Positions 46,656 through 54,507 of a DNA stretch of 64,000 nt are shown here, in pieces. Both the position numbers and the translations under genes were made by a program. The notes beneath the pieces are model-generated. The model was not told the origin of the DNA and did no database searches. It worked only from the letters and a program-made list of their open reading frames with translations. How positions within the stretch are numbered: position 1 is the first letter of the stretch; each line of letters begins with the position of its first letter. The DNA comes from an uncultured Glaciecola sp. Its GTDB lineage: Bacteria > Pseudomonadota > Gammaproteobacteria > Enterobacterales > Alteromonadaceae. The stretch lies in contig CAJQOP010000065.1 in assembly GCA_905479945.1 (NCBI GenBank), positions 1 to 64,000 of the forward strand, in the 5' to 3' direction.

Positions 46656-47383
46656 GAAATATTACCGTCTCACGTTTTTGTACTTGCGTGCTCTTTGCCA
46701 ACCTTTTCTTCGCTAGTTTAGTTGCTTTTGCCAGCAAGAGTTATGCTACAGAAGCCGTAGACAAAGTTTACCATCCTTATGTACTGCCTTTTGAGCGTGA
46801 ATTTGAATGGCGTTTTACCTCTCGAAAAAATGATGCCGGGAATGCCTTATTGCAACGCATTGCGTATGGCCAAGCCATTTCTGAATATGTTACCGTTGAA
46901 GGCTATTTAGTTGGCGAGCGTGATGAAAACGACAACTTTGGTCTACACTCCTATGAAATAGAAACACGCTGGATGATTACCGACCAAGGTGAATATTGGG
47001 CTGACCTTGGCGCTCTTTTTGAGCTAGAGAAAGAACATAACAAAGATAGTTGGGAGTTCACTACCGGTTTACTTGCAGAAAAAGAAATTGGCCGCACAAG
47101 TTTAACCATTAACTTATTAGTAACTCAAAATTGGGGCAAAGATACTAATGAAAAACTGCAAGGTGAATTTCGATTAAAATATAGGTATCGTTGGATACCA
47201 GAAATTCAACCCGCTATTGAGGTATATTCAAACCGAGACTTCTTTGGAGTCGGTCCAGCCTTAATGGGAATAAAACGTTTTGAGGGACAGCGTCAACTTA
47301 AATGGGAATTGGGTTTCATCGTTGGGTTAAATGGCGATTCTAGTGATCATACTCTGCGCTTTGCTTTGGAAATGGAGTTTTAA
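46652..47383 (+). CDS. Putative outer-membrane beta-barrel protein
   Basis: 243 residues with a signal peptide (cleavage likely after SYA-TEA, about residue 32). The mature part alternates polar and aromatic residues in short beta strands (EFEWRFTSRK, YVTVEGYLVGER, YEIETRWMIT, TSLTINLLVTQNW, GEFRLKYRYRW) and ends in phenylalanine (ALEMEF), the outer-membrane assembly signal. Its start overlaps the permease stop by 4 bases. I do not recognise a specific family; as part of the operon it could be a metal-linked porin or a structural element. Confidence 0.65.
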   Translation: MRNITVSRFCTCVLFANLFFASLVAFASKSYATEAVDKVYHPYVLPFEREFEWRFTSRKNDAGNALLQRIAYGQAISEYVTVEGYLVGERDENDNFGLHSYEIETRWMITDQGEYWADLGALFELEKEHNKDSWEFTTGLLAEKEIGRTSLTINLLVTQNWGKDTNEKLQGEFRLKYRYRWIPEIQPAIEVYSNRDFFGVGPALMGIKRFEGQRQLKWELGFIVGLNGDSSDHTLRFALEMEF

Positions 47384-47387
47384 CTAA

Positions 47388-48083
47388 TTGAATAATCGTA
47401 TCTTTACAATTGATGTTTTGCGAACAGTAGCCATCATATTAATGGTGATTTTTCACTTTCTTTACGATCTCAAGTTTTTCGGCTACGTTGATTGGGACAC
47501 ACCCGATGGCCCAGGCTGGCGTTCTTTCCGTCATGTTATACTAATTTCATTTTTTATTTGTTTGGGCGCTTCTTTAAACCTTTCTTATCACCTAGCTATT
47601 AATTGGAAAAAATTTAGTAAGCGACTAAGTCAAATAATATTGAGCGCCTTAGCTATCAGTATTGTTTCATTATTTATGGTTCCTCAAAACTATATATACT
47701 TTGGCGTTTTGCACTTTATCGCTATCGCTAGTTTACTTTGCATCTGGTTTGCTAACAAACCACTACTATCACTTATTATTGGCATTGTAATAATCCTAGT
47801 GTACAACATTGACTTAGTCTCAGGCATTTGGCCATTTACTTACATAAGAGGCTCACTGCCGCGCTATTCAAATGACTACGTTGGTTTATTCCCTTGGTTG
47901 GGTGTTGTTTTTATTGGGATTTGGTTAGCATCAACAAGCTTCCTGAAAAATGACCCTCTGAAATCAATGTCACGTTATCAGTGGTTAGCGTCACCCGGCA
48001 AACATAGTTTAGTAATTTACCTTGTTCACCAGCCGTTTTTCTTTGCTGTTTTTGGATTAATTGCCTTTATTAAATCTGCGTAA
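47388..48083 (+). CDS. DUF1624-type membrane protein (acyltransferase-like)
   Basis: 231 residues with about seven membrane helices. The opening RIFTIDVLRTVAIILMVIFHFLYDL is the signature of DUF1624/heparan-alpha-glucosaminide acetyltransferase-like proteins, with the His and Asp of the proposed active site (FHFLYDL). The conserved opening starts within a few codons of TTG 47388, and no ATG is available, so TTG is taken as the start; GGAG lies upstream in the previous gene. It is the last gene of the two-component operon. Substrate unknown. Confidence 0.75.
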   Translation: MNNRIFTIDVLRTVAIILMVIFHFLYDLKFFGYVDWDTPDGPGWRSFRHVILISFFICLGASLNLSYHLAINWKKFSKRLSQIILSALAISIVSLFMVPQNYIYFGVLHFIAIASLLCIWFANKPLLSLIIGIVIILVYNIDLVSGIWPFTYIRGSLPRYSNDYVGLFPWLGVVFIGIWLASTSFLKNDPLKSMSRYQWLASPGKHSLVIYLVHQPFFFAVFGLIAFIKSA

Positions 48084-48142
48084 TATCTAATATGGCCTTT
48101 CAAATAAGTACTATAAAATAAAAACCTTCAAATATGCACTCA

Positions 48143-48170
48143 GCTAAGGTTCTCTTAAGTTTCGTAAAAT
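48143..48170 (+). promoter_or_regulatory. QseB/PmrA-like box upstream of the tlpA operon
   Basis: Half-sites GCTAAG (48143-48148) and CTTAAG (48154-48159), 11 bp apart, followed by TAAAAT at 48165-48170. It shares TAAGGTT-NN-CTTAAG with the site at 43253. I infer co-regulation by the response regulator encoded at 43317. Confidence 0.5.
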
Positions 48171-48206
48171 AAACTTAATGCACATCATTTAGTTTGAGTT
48201 GTTAAT

Positions 48207-48692
48207 ATGCGTCAAAAAATTCTTTATTTTATATCTGCTTTAGCCTTTTTTGCAGTCAACTTTGCATCTGCGTCAACTGACAATAACTTCACGCTTGCAG
48301 ATTACAGTTCAGAACAACAAGTATCCTTAGCGGAATATAAAGGACAAGTTGTCTACGTAGATTTTTGGGCCAGCTGGTGCAAACCCTGCCGCAGTTCCTT
48401 CCCTTGGATGAACGACATGCAAGCTAAGTATGGTGGTAATGGTTTTGCTGTAATTAGTATTAACTTGGATCAAGAAACGTCTTCCATCAGCAAATTTTTA
48501 GATAGCTATCCCGCAAACTTCAAAATTTTATTAGACCCCAATGGAATAGTTGCATCTCAGTATGAATTAATCGGCATGCCAAGCAGTTACTTAATTGACA
48601 AGAAAGGCCGCTTGCGCAAAACCCACACCGGCTTCTTTATAAAAAACCAACCACTTTACGAAAAAGAAATCATCGACCTAATGTCTGAGTAG
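48207..48692 (+). CDS. TlpA-like thioredoxin-fold protein
   Basis: 161 residues with a signal peptide (MRQKILYFISALAFFAVNFASA). The thioredoxin fold carries the active site FWASWCKPCRSSF (CxxC about residues 57-60) and the cis-Pro segment IGMPSSYLIDKKG. It acts in the periplasm as a thiol-disulfide reductant or oxidant. First gene of an operon with DUF4266, DUF3570 and ApbE genes, a set that recurs together in gammaproteobacteria. Its likely partner is the Cys-rich end of the DUF4266 lipoprotein. Confidence 0.88.
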   Translation: MRQKILYFISALAFFAVNFASASTDNNFTLADYSSEQQVSLAEYKGQVVYVDFWASWCKPCRSSFPWMNDMQAKYGGNGFAVISINLDQETSSISKFLDSYPANFKILLDPNGIVASQYELIGMPSSYLIDKKGRLRKTHTGFFIKNQPLYEKEIIDLMSE

Positions 48693-48701
48693 GAAAACAC
48701 T

Positions 48702-48959
48702 ATGCACAATATAAAATCACATTTACCACGTAAAATCCCTCAAAAATTTGTGGCTGTATGTCTAATTTTTGCTGGCCTTCAGCTTGGCGGCTGTGCCAAC
48801 CTTGGTGTCCAACCTTGGGAACGAGATTTGCTAGCAAGGGAGGATATGGCATTAAATTCTGACGGTGTTGATATTGGACTCGACGAACATATCTATTTCA
48901 GTAAAGAAGCAACAAGCGGCGGTCGCTCTTTCGCTGGCGGAGGTTGTGGATGCAACTAA
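48702..48959 (+). CDS. DUF4266 lipoprotein
   Basis: 85 residues. Lipobox LQLGGC near residue 31, then the family core GVQPWERDLLAREDMAL and HIYFSKEATSGGRSFAGGGCGCN. The terminal CGC motif is typical and could bind metal or be a substrate of the TlpA-like protein. It starts 9 bases after tlpA. Its last codons contain the GGAGG ribosome site of the next gene. Confidence 0.88.
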   Translation: MHNIKSHLPRKIPQKFVAVCLIFAGLQLGGCANLGVQPWERDLLAREDMALNSDGVDIGLDEHIYFSKEATSGGRSFAGGGCGCN

Positions 48960-50260
48960 GTAAATCAAAAAAAATTACCGCATTGTTAGCGACAGCGACT
49001 TGCAGTCTTTTGAATGCGAATGTGCAGGCTCAGGAAGTCAAAGGTGAGAACGATTGGAAATTCGAAACCGCTATTCTCTACTATGGTGAAACCGATCGCG
49101 TTAGCCTAGTTGAAGGCGTTGTTAGTGCGACCAAAGACTTTGGTGACCAGCATATCCTCAATACAAAGCTGGTTATTGATACTCTCACTGGCGCATCAGC
49201 AACCGGAGCCGTACCACAAGCAAACATACAAACATTTACTCGTCCATCGGGTAACGGTCAATATACTGTGGCGCCTGGCAAGCTTCCATTAGACGATACC
49301 TTTAGAGATACGCGTTTGCAGTTAAGCGCTAATTGGACACAGCCAATTTATCAAGATACTAGGATGACAGTTGGTAGTAATATTTCACGCGAATATGATT
49401 ACCTATCTGTGGGTGCTAATGTTTCTGCAGAAAGAGATTTCTACAATAAAAATACAACAGCGCTATTCGGGCTTTCATATCAATTCGATAGCATCGACCC
49501 GGTTGGTGGGGTTCCTATTGCTTTGTCGAACATGCTGGTAGATAGCGGGCAATTTGGTGTTGGCGATGCTGGAGAAGCCGGTTTTAATGCTGCATTTGAT
49601 CTTACTAGAGAGTCTGATTCAGATGACAAAACGACGATTGATGCCTTATTTGGCGTGACACAAGTGGTCAATCGACGCATGTTAGTTCAACTGAACTACA
49701 GTTATTCCAATAGTAGTGGTTATTTGAATGACCCTTATAAACTGCTAAGTACGGTGAATAGCAATGGTGAAACGCAATCGATAGTGCATGAAAATCGTCC
49801 TGATAATAGAGCAAAGCACAGCGTTTATGCGCAAACAAAATATGCATTTGACAATGCTGTGGCAGACATATCATATCGCTTCGCTACAGATGATTGGGAT
49901 ATTACATCGCATACTATTGACTCGAAGTTTCGCTTTAACATTAGTGACACTGACTATATTCAACCGCACCTTCGTTATTATCAGCAAAGCGAAGCGGAAT
50001 TTTACCGCCCTTATTTAAATGCTGCGGATAGCCTTCCCGTTTATGCTTCAGCTGATTACAGGTTAGGTGAAATGACGGCGATTACAGTTGGGCTCAAGTA
50101 TGGACACAAAATGAATAACGGCCATGAATGGGCAGTAAGAGCAGAATACTATCAGCAAGACCCAAAGAATGCCGGATTTGAGAATATTGGCGTTCTGAGT
50201 TCGCAAGATTTGTACCCGAGCGTAAAAGCCTTTATCTTACAGTTTAGTTATAAGTTCTAA
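48950..50260 (+). CDS. DUF3570 outer-membrane protein
   Basis: 436 residues from the ATG at 48950, which has GGAGG six bases upstream inside the DUF4266 gene; a TTG at 48944 is rejected for that reason. Signal peptide (..NANVQAQ), then a beta-rich mature part (WKFETAILYYGETDRVSLVEGV, HILNTKLVIDTLTGASATGA, SYQFDSIDPVGG) ending SYKF with the C-terminal aromatic of outer-membrane barrels. The family has no proven function. It always travels with DUF4266 and often with ApbE, suggesting a redox- or metal-linked envelope complex. It overlaps DUF4266 by 10 bases. Confidence 0.87.
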   Translation: MQLSKSKKITALLATATCSLLNANVQAQEVKGENDWKFETAILYYGETDRVSLVEGVVSATKDFGDQHILNTKLVIDTLTGASATGAVPQANIQTFTRPSGNGQYTVAPGKLPLDDTFRDTRLQLSANWTQPIYQDTRMTVGSNISREYDYLSVGANVSAERDFYNKNTTALFGLSYQFDSIDPVGGVPIALSNMLVDSGQFGVGDAGEAGFNAAFDLTRESDSDDKTTIDALFGVTQVVNRRMLVQLNYSYSNSSGYLNDPYKLLSTVNSNGETQSIVHENRPDNRAKHSVYAQTKYAFDNAVADISYRFATDDWDITSHTIDSKFRFNISDTDYIQPHLRYYQQSEAEFYRPYLNAADSLPVYASADYRLGEMTAITVGLKYGHKMNNGHEWAVRAEYYQQDPKNAGFENIGVLSSQDLYPSVKAFILQFSYKF

Positions 50261-50284
50261 ACTTGAGTTGGAGTTGAGTACATT

Positions 50285-51220
50285 TTGAACAACTGGAAAA
50301 TAGAAGCTGCGGACGGATACTTTGTAGGCAGCTTCTTTTGTATGGCGAGCCATTGCGAGTTACTAATTGACACAAATGACGCTCTTTTAGCTAGTCATAT
50401 TACAAAACAAGCAGCCGACGAAGCATTTCGTATTGAAAGTAAATTCAGCCGCTATCGTTCTGACAATATTGTGCATGATATCAATCGAGCACAAGGTGAT
50501 GAGGTATCAATTGATGATGAAACTTTTTCATTGCTCACCTTTTCTGACACTTGTTATCAGTTAAGCGAAGGTCTGTTTGATATTACTTCAGGGGTATTGA
50601 GAAAGGTTTGGAAGTTTGATGGCTCAGATAATATTCCTACGAAGCGCAAAGTAGAAGAAGTATTACCTTTTGTTGGTTGGAAAAAAGTTGAATTCAACCA
50701 CACACATATTCAAATGCCAAAGGGATTTGAAATCGACTTTGGCGGCATAGGTAAAGAGTATGCGGTCGATTGCGCGGCAAAGTTATGCGTTAAGCTAGCT
50801 CCTGACATTTCAGTGCTAGTTAATTTGGGGGGCGATATACAAGTTACGCAACCTAGAAAGGAAGGATACTTTTGGCAGGCCGCTATTGAAATGCCAGCCG
50901 AGAAATCTAAGCATCAAAAAAGTCGGTTCTGCAACAGTCAAACAGACAATGAAGTGAGTCAGGCTGTAGTAAAAATTGCTCAAGGTGGTCTAGCGACTAG
51001 TGGCGATGCAAACCGTTATTTGCTAAAGAATGATGTTCGCTATTCGCACATACTGAATCCCAAAACTGGTTACCCGATAAAAGATGGCCCTCGCTCTATA
51101 ACTGTTGCAAGTGACCACTGTATTCAAGCCGGATTATTGGCGACTTTGGCGCTTTTACAGGGTAAACATGCTGAGACGTTTTTGAAACAGCAAGACCTTA
51201 AATATTGGTGTTATTGGTAG
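50285..51220 (+). CDS. apbE: FAD:protein FMN transferase (ApbE-type)
   Basis: 311 residues from a TTG start at 50285. ApbE attaches FMN covalently to threonine of flavoproteins such as NqrB/NqrC or FMN-binding domains, using FAD and Mg2+. The motifs EIDFGGIGKEYAVD, VNLGGDIQV, LATSGDANRYL and HILNPKTGYPI are present. No lipobox or signal peptide is seen, so this copy may act in the cytoplasm, or the N-terminus is atypical. Last gene of the tlpA operon; no FMN-acceptor protein is encoded nearby. Confidence 0.9.
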   Translation: MNNWKIEAADGYFVGSFFCMASHCELLIDTNDALLASHITKQAADEAFRIESKFSRYRSDNIVHDINRAQGDEVSIDDETFSLLTFSDTCYQLSEGLFDITSGVLRKVWKFDGSDNIPTKRKVEEVLPFVGWKKVEFNHTHIQMPKGFEIDFGGIGKEYAVDCAAKLCVKLAPDISVLVNLGGDIQVTQPRKEGYFWQAAIEMPAEKSKHQKSRFCNSQTDNEVSQAVVKIAQGGLATSGDANRYLLKNDVRYSHILNPKTGYPIKDGPRSITVASDHCIQAGLLATLALLQGKHAETFLKQQDLKYWCYW

Positions 51221-51289
51221 GTGCTGGCTTATACTTTCATTCGTCGTAACGATCTAAGCCTAGCCAATCCAAAACCGATAAAACCTAAG

Positions 51290-51667
51290 CTAATAAGTGT
51301 TTGATAGCCACTTTTTGGCTAAGTTGCGTGGCAAGCAATTTGCCAATGGTTCTTCTTCAAAATTTACCTTTTCAGCTAGAACCGTAGGCGATCTCTGCTT
51401 CAAATCACTGTCTTGCAGCAACACTGAGCACGCAACTTGATTTCCGTCTATAGAATAGACAATCTTTAATATATCAACTCGGCTAATGAGCCTATCGTAT
51501 GGGTAGCCAGCGCCAGAGTTGAGGACTTCAATGTTATCTAAATGAGCCGTTTGATTTAAAGTAGCGCTTTCATCTCGCTTAACGAATTCACCTAAACTAG
51601 CAGCTTTACTAGATATTGATGCAGTAGATACGATAGATAACGCTATTAATGTAATAAAAAAGTTCAT
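51290..51667 (-). CDS. Small exported protein
   Basis: 125 residues from the ATG at 51667, chosen for GGAGA six bases upstream; the frame also opens at TTG 51679. Signal peptide MNFFITLIALSIVSTASISSKA. The mature part (IEVLNSGAGYPYDRLISRVDILKIVYSIDGNQVACSVLLQDSD) is not recognised. Two Cys residues could pair. It is divergent from the LysR gene, and the CTTAAG-N5-CTTAAG box lies between them, so it may belong to the two-component regulon. Confidence 0.65.
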   Translation of the reverse strand: MNFFITLIALSIVSTASISSKAASLGEFVKRDESATLNQTAHLDNIEVLNSGAGYPYDRLISRVDILKIVYSIDGNQVACSVLLQDSDLKQRSPTVLAEKVNFEEEPLANCLPRNLAKKWLSNTY

Positions 51668-51764
51668 GATATTCTCCAAATGTATTTTAGGCTATGCCGT
51701 GTTCTCGACATGGGAATAATAGATCTACAAAAATACTTGAACAAACGATAAGAACTACACTACA

Positions 51765-51781
51765 CTTAAGAAAAACTTAAG
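51765..51781. promoter_or_regulatory. CTTAAG-N5-CTTAAG box between the exported protein and LysR genes
   Basis: Two perfect CTTAAG half-sites 11 bp apart, the best match to a PmrA/QseB-type box in the window. CTTAAG is self-complementary, so the site has no direction. The TATAAT directly after it (51782-51787) is too close to the LysR GTG at 51789 to serve that start, so control of the minus-strand gene is the likelier function. Confidence 0.55.
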
Positions 51782-51788
51782 TATAATA

Positions 51789-52703
51789 GTGAAAAAATTA
51801 TATTATCCACCTCTAAAAGCCCTCCACTATTTTTTAATAGCGGCTCAACTTTCTAGCTTTAAATTAGCAGCCGACCACTTGAATGTGACACAAGCGGCTG
51901 TTAGCCAGCAAATTAGGTTACTTGAAGCGTATTTTGGCGTCGCTTTATTTGTCAGGAAAACAAGAAAAATAGAACTAAGTGAACGAGGGAGCAAGCTGTT
52001 ACCATTCTTAGAACAAGGCTTTGACAAGATATTCTCTGGAGTAAAACACATAGCTGGCGATCCCAATCCCAGAATATTGCGTGTATCTGCGATTAATTCA
52101 TTCACTTCTATTTGGATCCTACCAAAGCTGTCTTCATTTCAGGCGCTGCACCCAGATATCATGCTGCAAATAGCACCCAGCAACGAACTAATTGATTTTG
52201 AAATAGGCGAGATAGATATCGCTATTAGAATGGGCAGAGGAAATTACAAGGGTCTTCAGTCAAAGCTTCTGTTTAAAGACGAAATGATATTGGTTTCGAG
52301 TCCTTCATTGCTAGAAAAAGAACCAGTTTTGGATGCTGAGTCGATTTTTACATTGCCTTGGATAGAAGACACCAGTGCCGATGTTGATCAAATTTTCAAA
52401 TTATTATGTGAACAAAATAAGATAGTACCTAGCAGCATCGTTCCCGTTATACGGTCAGACAACTCGCTAACTATTATTGAAAGTGTCCTTCAAAGCAGAG
52501 GCATCGCGTTAGTTAATCGTTGCTTAGTGCAGGAAGAAGTAAATACGGGTAAGTTGTTACCTTTGCTAGATTTCTCTCACCCTAGCCCATATTCACTTTA
52601 TCTTGTTGCACCTGAAACCAATTTTAAATGGGAGAAAATAAGGCAGTTTGAGAACTGGTTCATCCCATTAATAAACGAATATTTTGGACAAAGAGACAAC
52701 TAG
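51789..52703 (+). CDS. LysR-family transcriptional regulator (GcvA-like)
   Basis: 304 residues. N-terminal helix-turn-helix (LKALHYFLIAAQLSSFKLAADHLNVTQAAVSQQIRLLE) with the usual F-x-x-AA/SF pattern, then a periplasmic-binding-like effector domain (LRVSAINSFTSIWILPKLSSFQALHPDI, EIDIAIRMGRGNY). The sequence is of the GcvA/AmpR type. The GTG start at 51789 puts the HTH at the normal distance from the N-terminus. It is divergent from the small exported protein gene, its likely target. Confidence 0.88.
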   Translation: MKKLYYPPLKALHYFLIAAQLSSFKLAADHLNVTQAAVSQQIRLLEAYFGVALFVRKTRKIELSERGSKLLPFLEQGFDKIFSGVKHIAGDPNPRILRVSAINSFTSIWILPKLSSFQALHPDIMLQIAPSNELIDFEIGEIDIAIRMGRGNYKGLQSKLLFKDEMILVSSPSLLEKEPVLDAESIFTLPWIEDTSADVDQIFKLLCEQNKIVPSSIVPVIRSDNSLTIIESVLQSRGIALVNRCLVQEEVNTGKLLPLLDFSHPSPYSLYLVAPETNFKWEKIRQFENWFIPLINEYFGQRDN

Positions 52704-52706
52704 GTC

Positions 52707-52738
52707 TATTCCTAATTCCTACTTCCTATTTCCTATTT
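52707..52738. repeat. Short ATTCCTA-type tandem repeat
   Basis: Four to five imperfect copies of a TTCCTA-containing 7-8-mer between the convergent LysR and CBM9 genes, running into the CBM9 stop region. Confidence 0.5.
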
Positions 52739-53563
52739 CAACACCATAGGTTCAAATACGCTTGCATCGATATATCCGAGGTCCTTATTGCCATTGATAC
52801 CTTCAATTGGATACGACCCAATGAAATGCTCTCTTTTACTTTTACCATCTATTGCTTTGTCGGCGTCGCAATAAGCCAACATAAATCCAAGCTGCTTATC
52901 TTTTACTAGCGTAACCGGCCTAGCCCCTGAATTTGGCAAAAAAGTGTCATCGTACAGTGCGATTTTTAATTCCCAAGTGATCACTTTTGTTTCAGGTGAA
53001 CGTTTCCATTGGCTCTGTATATGATCATTATAGGTCTGAATAACAGATTCGTTACTAGTCGCTGTTGGCCCCATGTCACTAACATTACGATCCAAACCAA
53101 CGTGGTAGGCAAACGCATTATATGTGAATTGATGGTTACCACCTGAACCATCTTCATCTATAAATAATTCAACACAATCATCATCCCAATAACTAATCAA
53201 TGGATCGGGGTGAGTATCGATGAGGACGTCATCGCTTATCTCTAATAACATATATAAGGCTGCATTATCCCAAAGTAGTTTATACCTACCAGAAAAGTCT
53301 TCAGATCGCAGGTTTTTGCCGATAAGTACTTGATCGACCGCTCGCCAATTCACTCTATTCCATGAGGCTTCGCTTGCCTTTGCGTCGATAACAATGTCTT
53401 CAATTGCTTGCGCAATTGGGGTGCGTTTAACCTCGTTTTCATTGGCAATGGCGCATCCAGAAAAAGCCGACACTATAAACATAGTTAAAAATAATTTGGC
53501 TCTTGGTAGCACAATGGATGTGTTGCTAAGAGGCGAGTCTGTCTTTTTTCCTTTTCTGACCAA
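52733..53563 (-). CDS. Lipoprotein with CBM9-like domain
   Basis: 276 residues from TTG 53563, which has GGAGAG six bases upstream; an ATG at 53593 is open but has no ribosome site. A long basic n-region precedes the hydrophobic stretch and lipobox LTMFIVSAFSGC. The mature part is a family-9 carbohydrate-binding-like beta domain: RVNWRAVDQVLIG, YKLLWDNAALYMLLEISDDVLIDTHPDP, YWDDDCVELFIDEDG, HQFTYNAF, WELKIALYDD, GFMLAYCDAD. Such proteins bind sugars at the cell surface or help in glycan uptake. It stands alone, convergent with the LysR gene. Confidence 0.8.
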   Translation of the reverse strand: MVRKGKKTDSPLSNTSIVLPRAKLFLTMFIVSAFSGCAIANENEVKRTPIAQAIEDIVIDAKASEASWNRVNWRAVDQVLIGKNLRSEDFSGRYKLLWDNAALYMLLEISDDVLIDTHPDPLISYWDDDCVELFIDEDGSGGNHQFTYNAFAYHVGLDRNVSDMGPTATSNESVIQTYNDHIQSQWKRSPETKVITWELKIALYDDTFLPNSGARPVTLVKDKQLGFMLAYCDADKAIDGKSKREHFIGSYPIEGINGNKDLGYIDASVFEPMVLK

Positions 53564-53740
53564 AATATTCTCTCCATTTGTATAAAAAGTCATGCCTAAT
53601 TACTGTAGCGAATATGATGTTTAAAGTCATGAATAATGTATGAATTAATGTACTATATTCAAAGCACAATTTTATATTCACCTTCAAGCGGCATTGTTTT
53701 AAGCGCTAATAAAAATCAATATTGAGAGGCCGCACAGAAT

Positions 53741-53842
53741 ATGCTAAAAAAAACTAATCAATATTCTCGTCATTTACGTACAAGAATTCATTCTACACAA
53801 GCAAATAAAAAAGATGCGCAAGGACGCGTTACACAATTATGA
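53741..53842 (+). CDS. Candidate 33-aa leader ORF coupled to the ABC operon
   Basis: ATG at 53741 with GAGAGG 11 bases upstream. It encodes a basic 33-residue peptide (MLKKTNQYSRHLRTRIHSTQ...) and its TGA overlaps the ATG of the ABC ATPase as ATGA. The ATPase itself lacks a good ribosome site, so translation could be coupled through this ORF. No homologue is known to me; the evidence is position, overlap and the ribosome site only. Confidence 0.45.
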   Translation: MLKKTNQYSRHLRTRIHSTQANKKDAQGRVTQL

Positions 53843-54507
53843 TTGAACTACACTCGATAAAAAAGCTATTTCAAAATGGCGATGAAACCGTAACCGCTAT
53901 TGATGACGTCTCACTGTCAATTAAGCAGAATGAATTTGTTGCTGTAATGGGTAGCTCTGGCAGTGGAAAATCAACATTAATGAATGTCTTGGGCTGCTTA
54001 GATACACCATCTTCAGGTAAGTATATTCTGGATAATAAAGATGTAGCTAGCTTGACAGATGATGAACTGTCCAGTATCCGAAATCAACACATAGGTTTTA
54101 TCTTCCAAACTTTTCATCTGTTGCCCAAGCTTAATGTGATAGAAAACGTAAAACTGCCGCTACGCTATTCTAGCGTTGACAGTGAAGAAGCGGATAAACG
54201 AGCCTTAGACTTGATAGACCGCGTAGGTTTGTCACATCGAAAGAATCACAAGCCCTTTGAGTTGTCGGGAGGACAGCGTCAGCGTGTGGCAATTGCAAGA
54301 GCTCTGATTAACAAACCTAGCGTAATTTTAGCAGATGAACCAACAGGTAACTTAGACTCAAAAACGTCAAGCGAAATAATGGCTCTGTTAACTGAGCTAC
54401 ACCAGCAAGGTCAAACTATAGTAATGGTGACCCATGAAGACGATATTGCAGAGTATGCGCAGCGCGTAATTGTAATGAAAGACGGTGAAGTAGTAGGAGA
54501 GAAATAA
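53839..54507 (+). CDS. ABC transporter ATPase, MacB/LolD type
   Basis: 222 residues, full length for this group. Walker A GSSGSGKST (38-46), Q-loop FIFQTFHLLPKLNV, signature LSGGQRQRVAIARAL, Walker B VILADEPTGNLD and H-loop MVTHEDD are all intact. It powers a mechanotransmission-type exporter with the FtsX-fold permease at 57752. First full gene of a five-gene operon whose members overlap by 1-8 bases or nearly touch. Confidence 0.93.
   Translation: MIELHSIKKLFQNGDETVTAIDDVSLSIKQNEFVAVMGSSGSGKSTLMNVLGCLDTPSSGKYILDNKDVASLTDDELSSIRNQHIGFIFQTFHLLPKLNVIENVKLPLRYSSVDSEEADKRALDLIDRVGLSHRKNHKPFELSGGQRQRVAIARALINKPSVILADEPTGNLDSKTSSEIMALLTELHQQGQTIVMVTHEDDIAEYAQRVIVMKDGEVVGEK

Noticed and set aside
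53714-53765. AATCAATATT direct repeats 42 bp apart before the exporter operon
   Set aside because: AT-rich ten-mers that can recur by chance; no promoter geometry supports them as operators.
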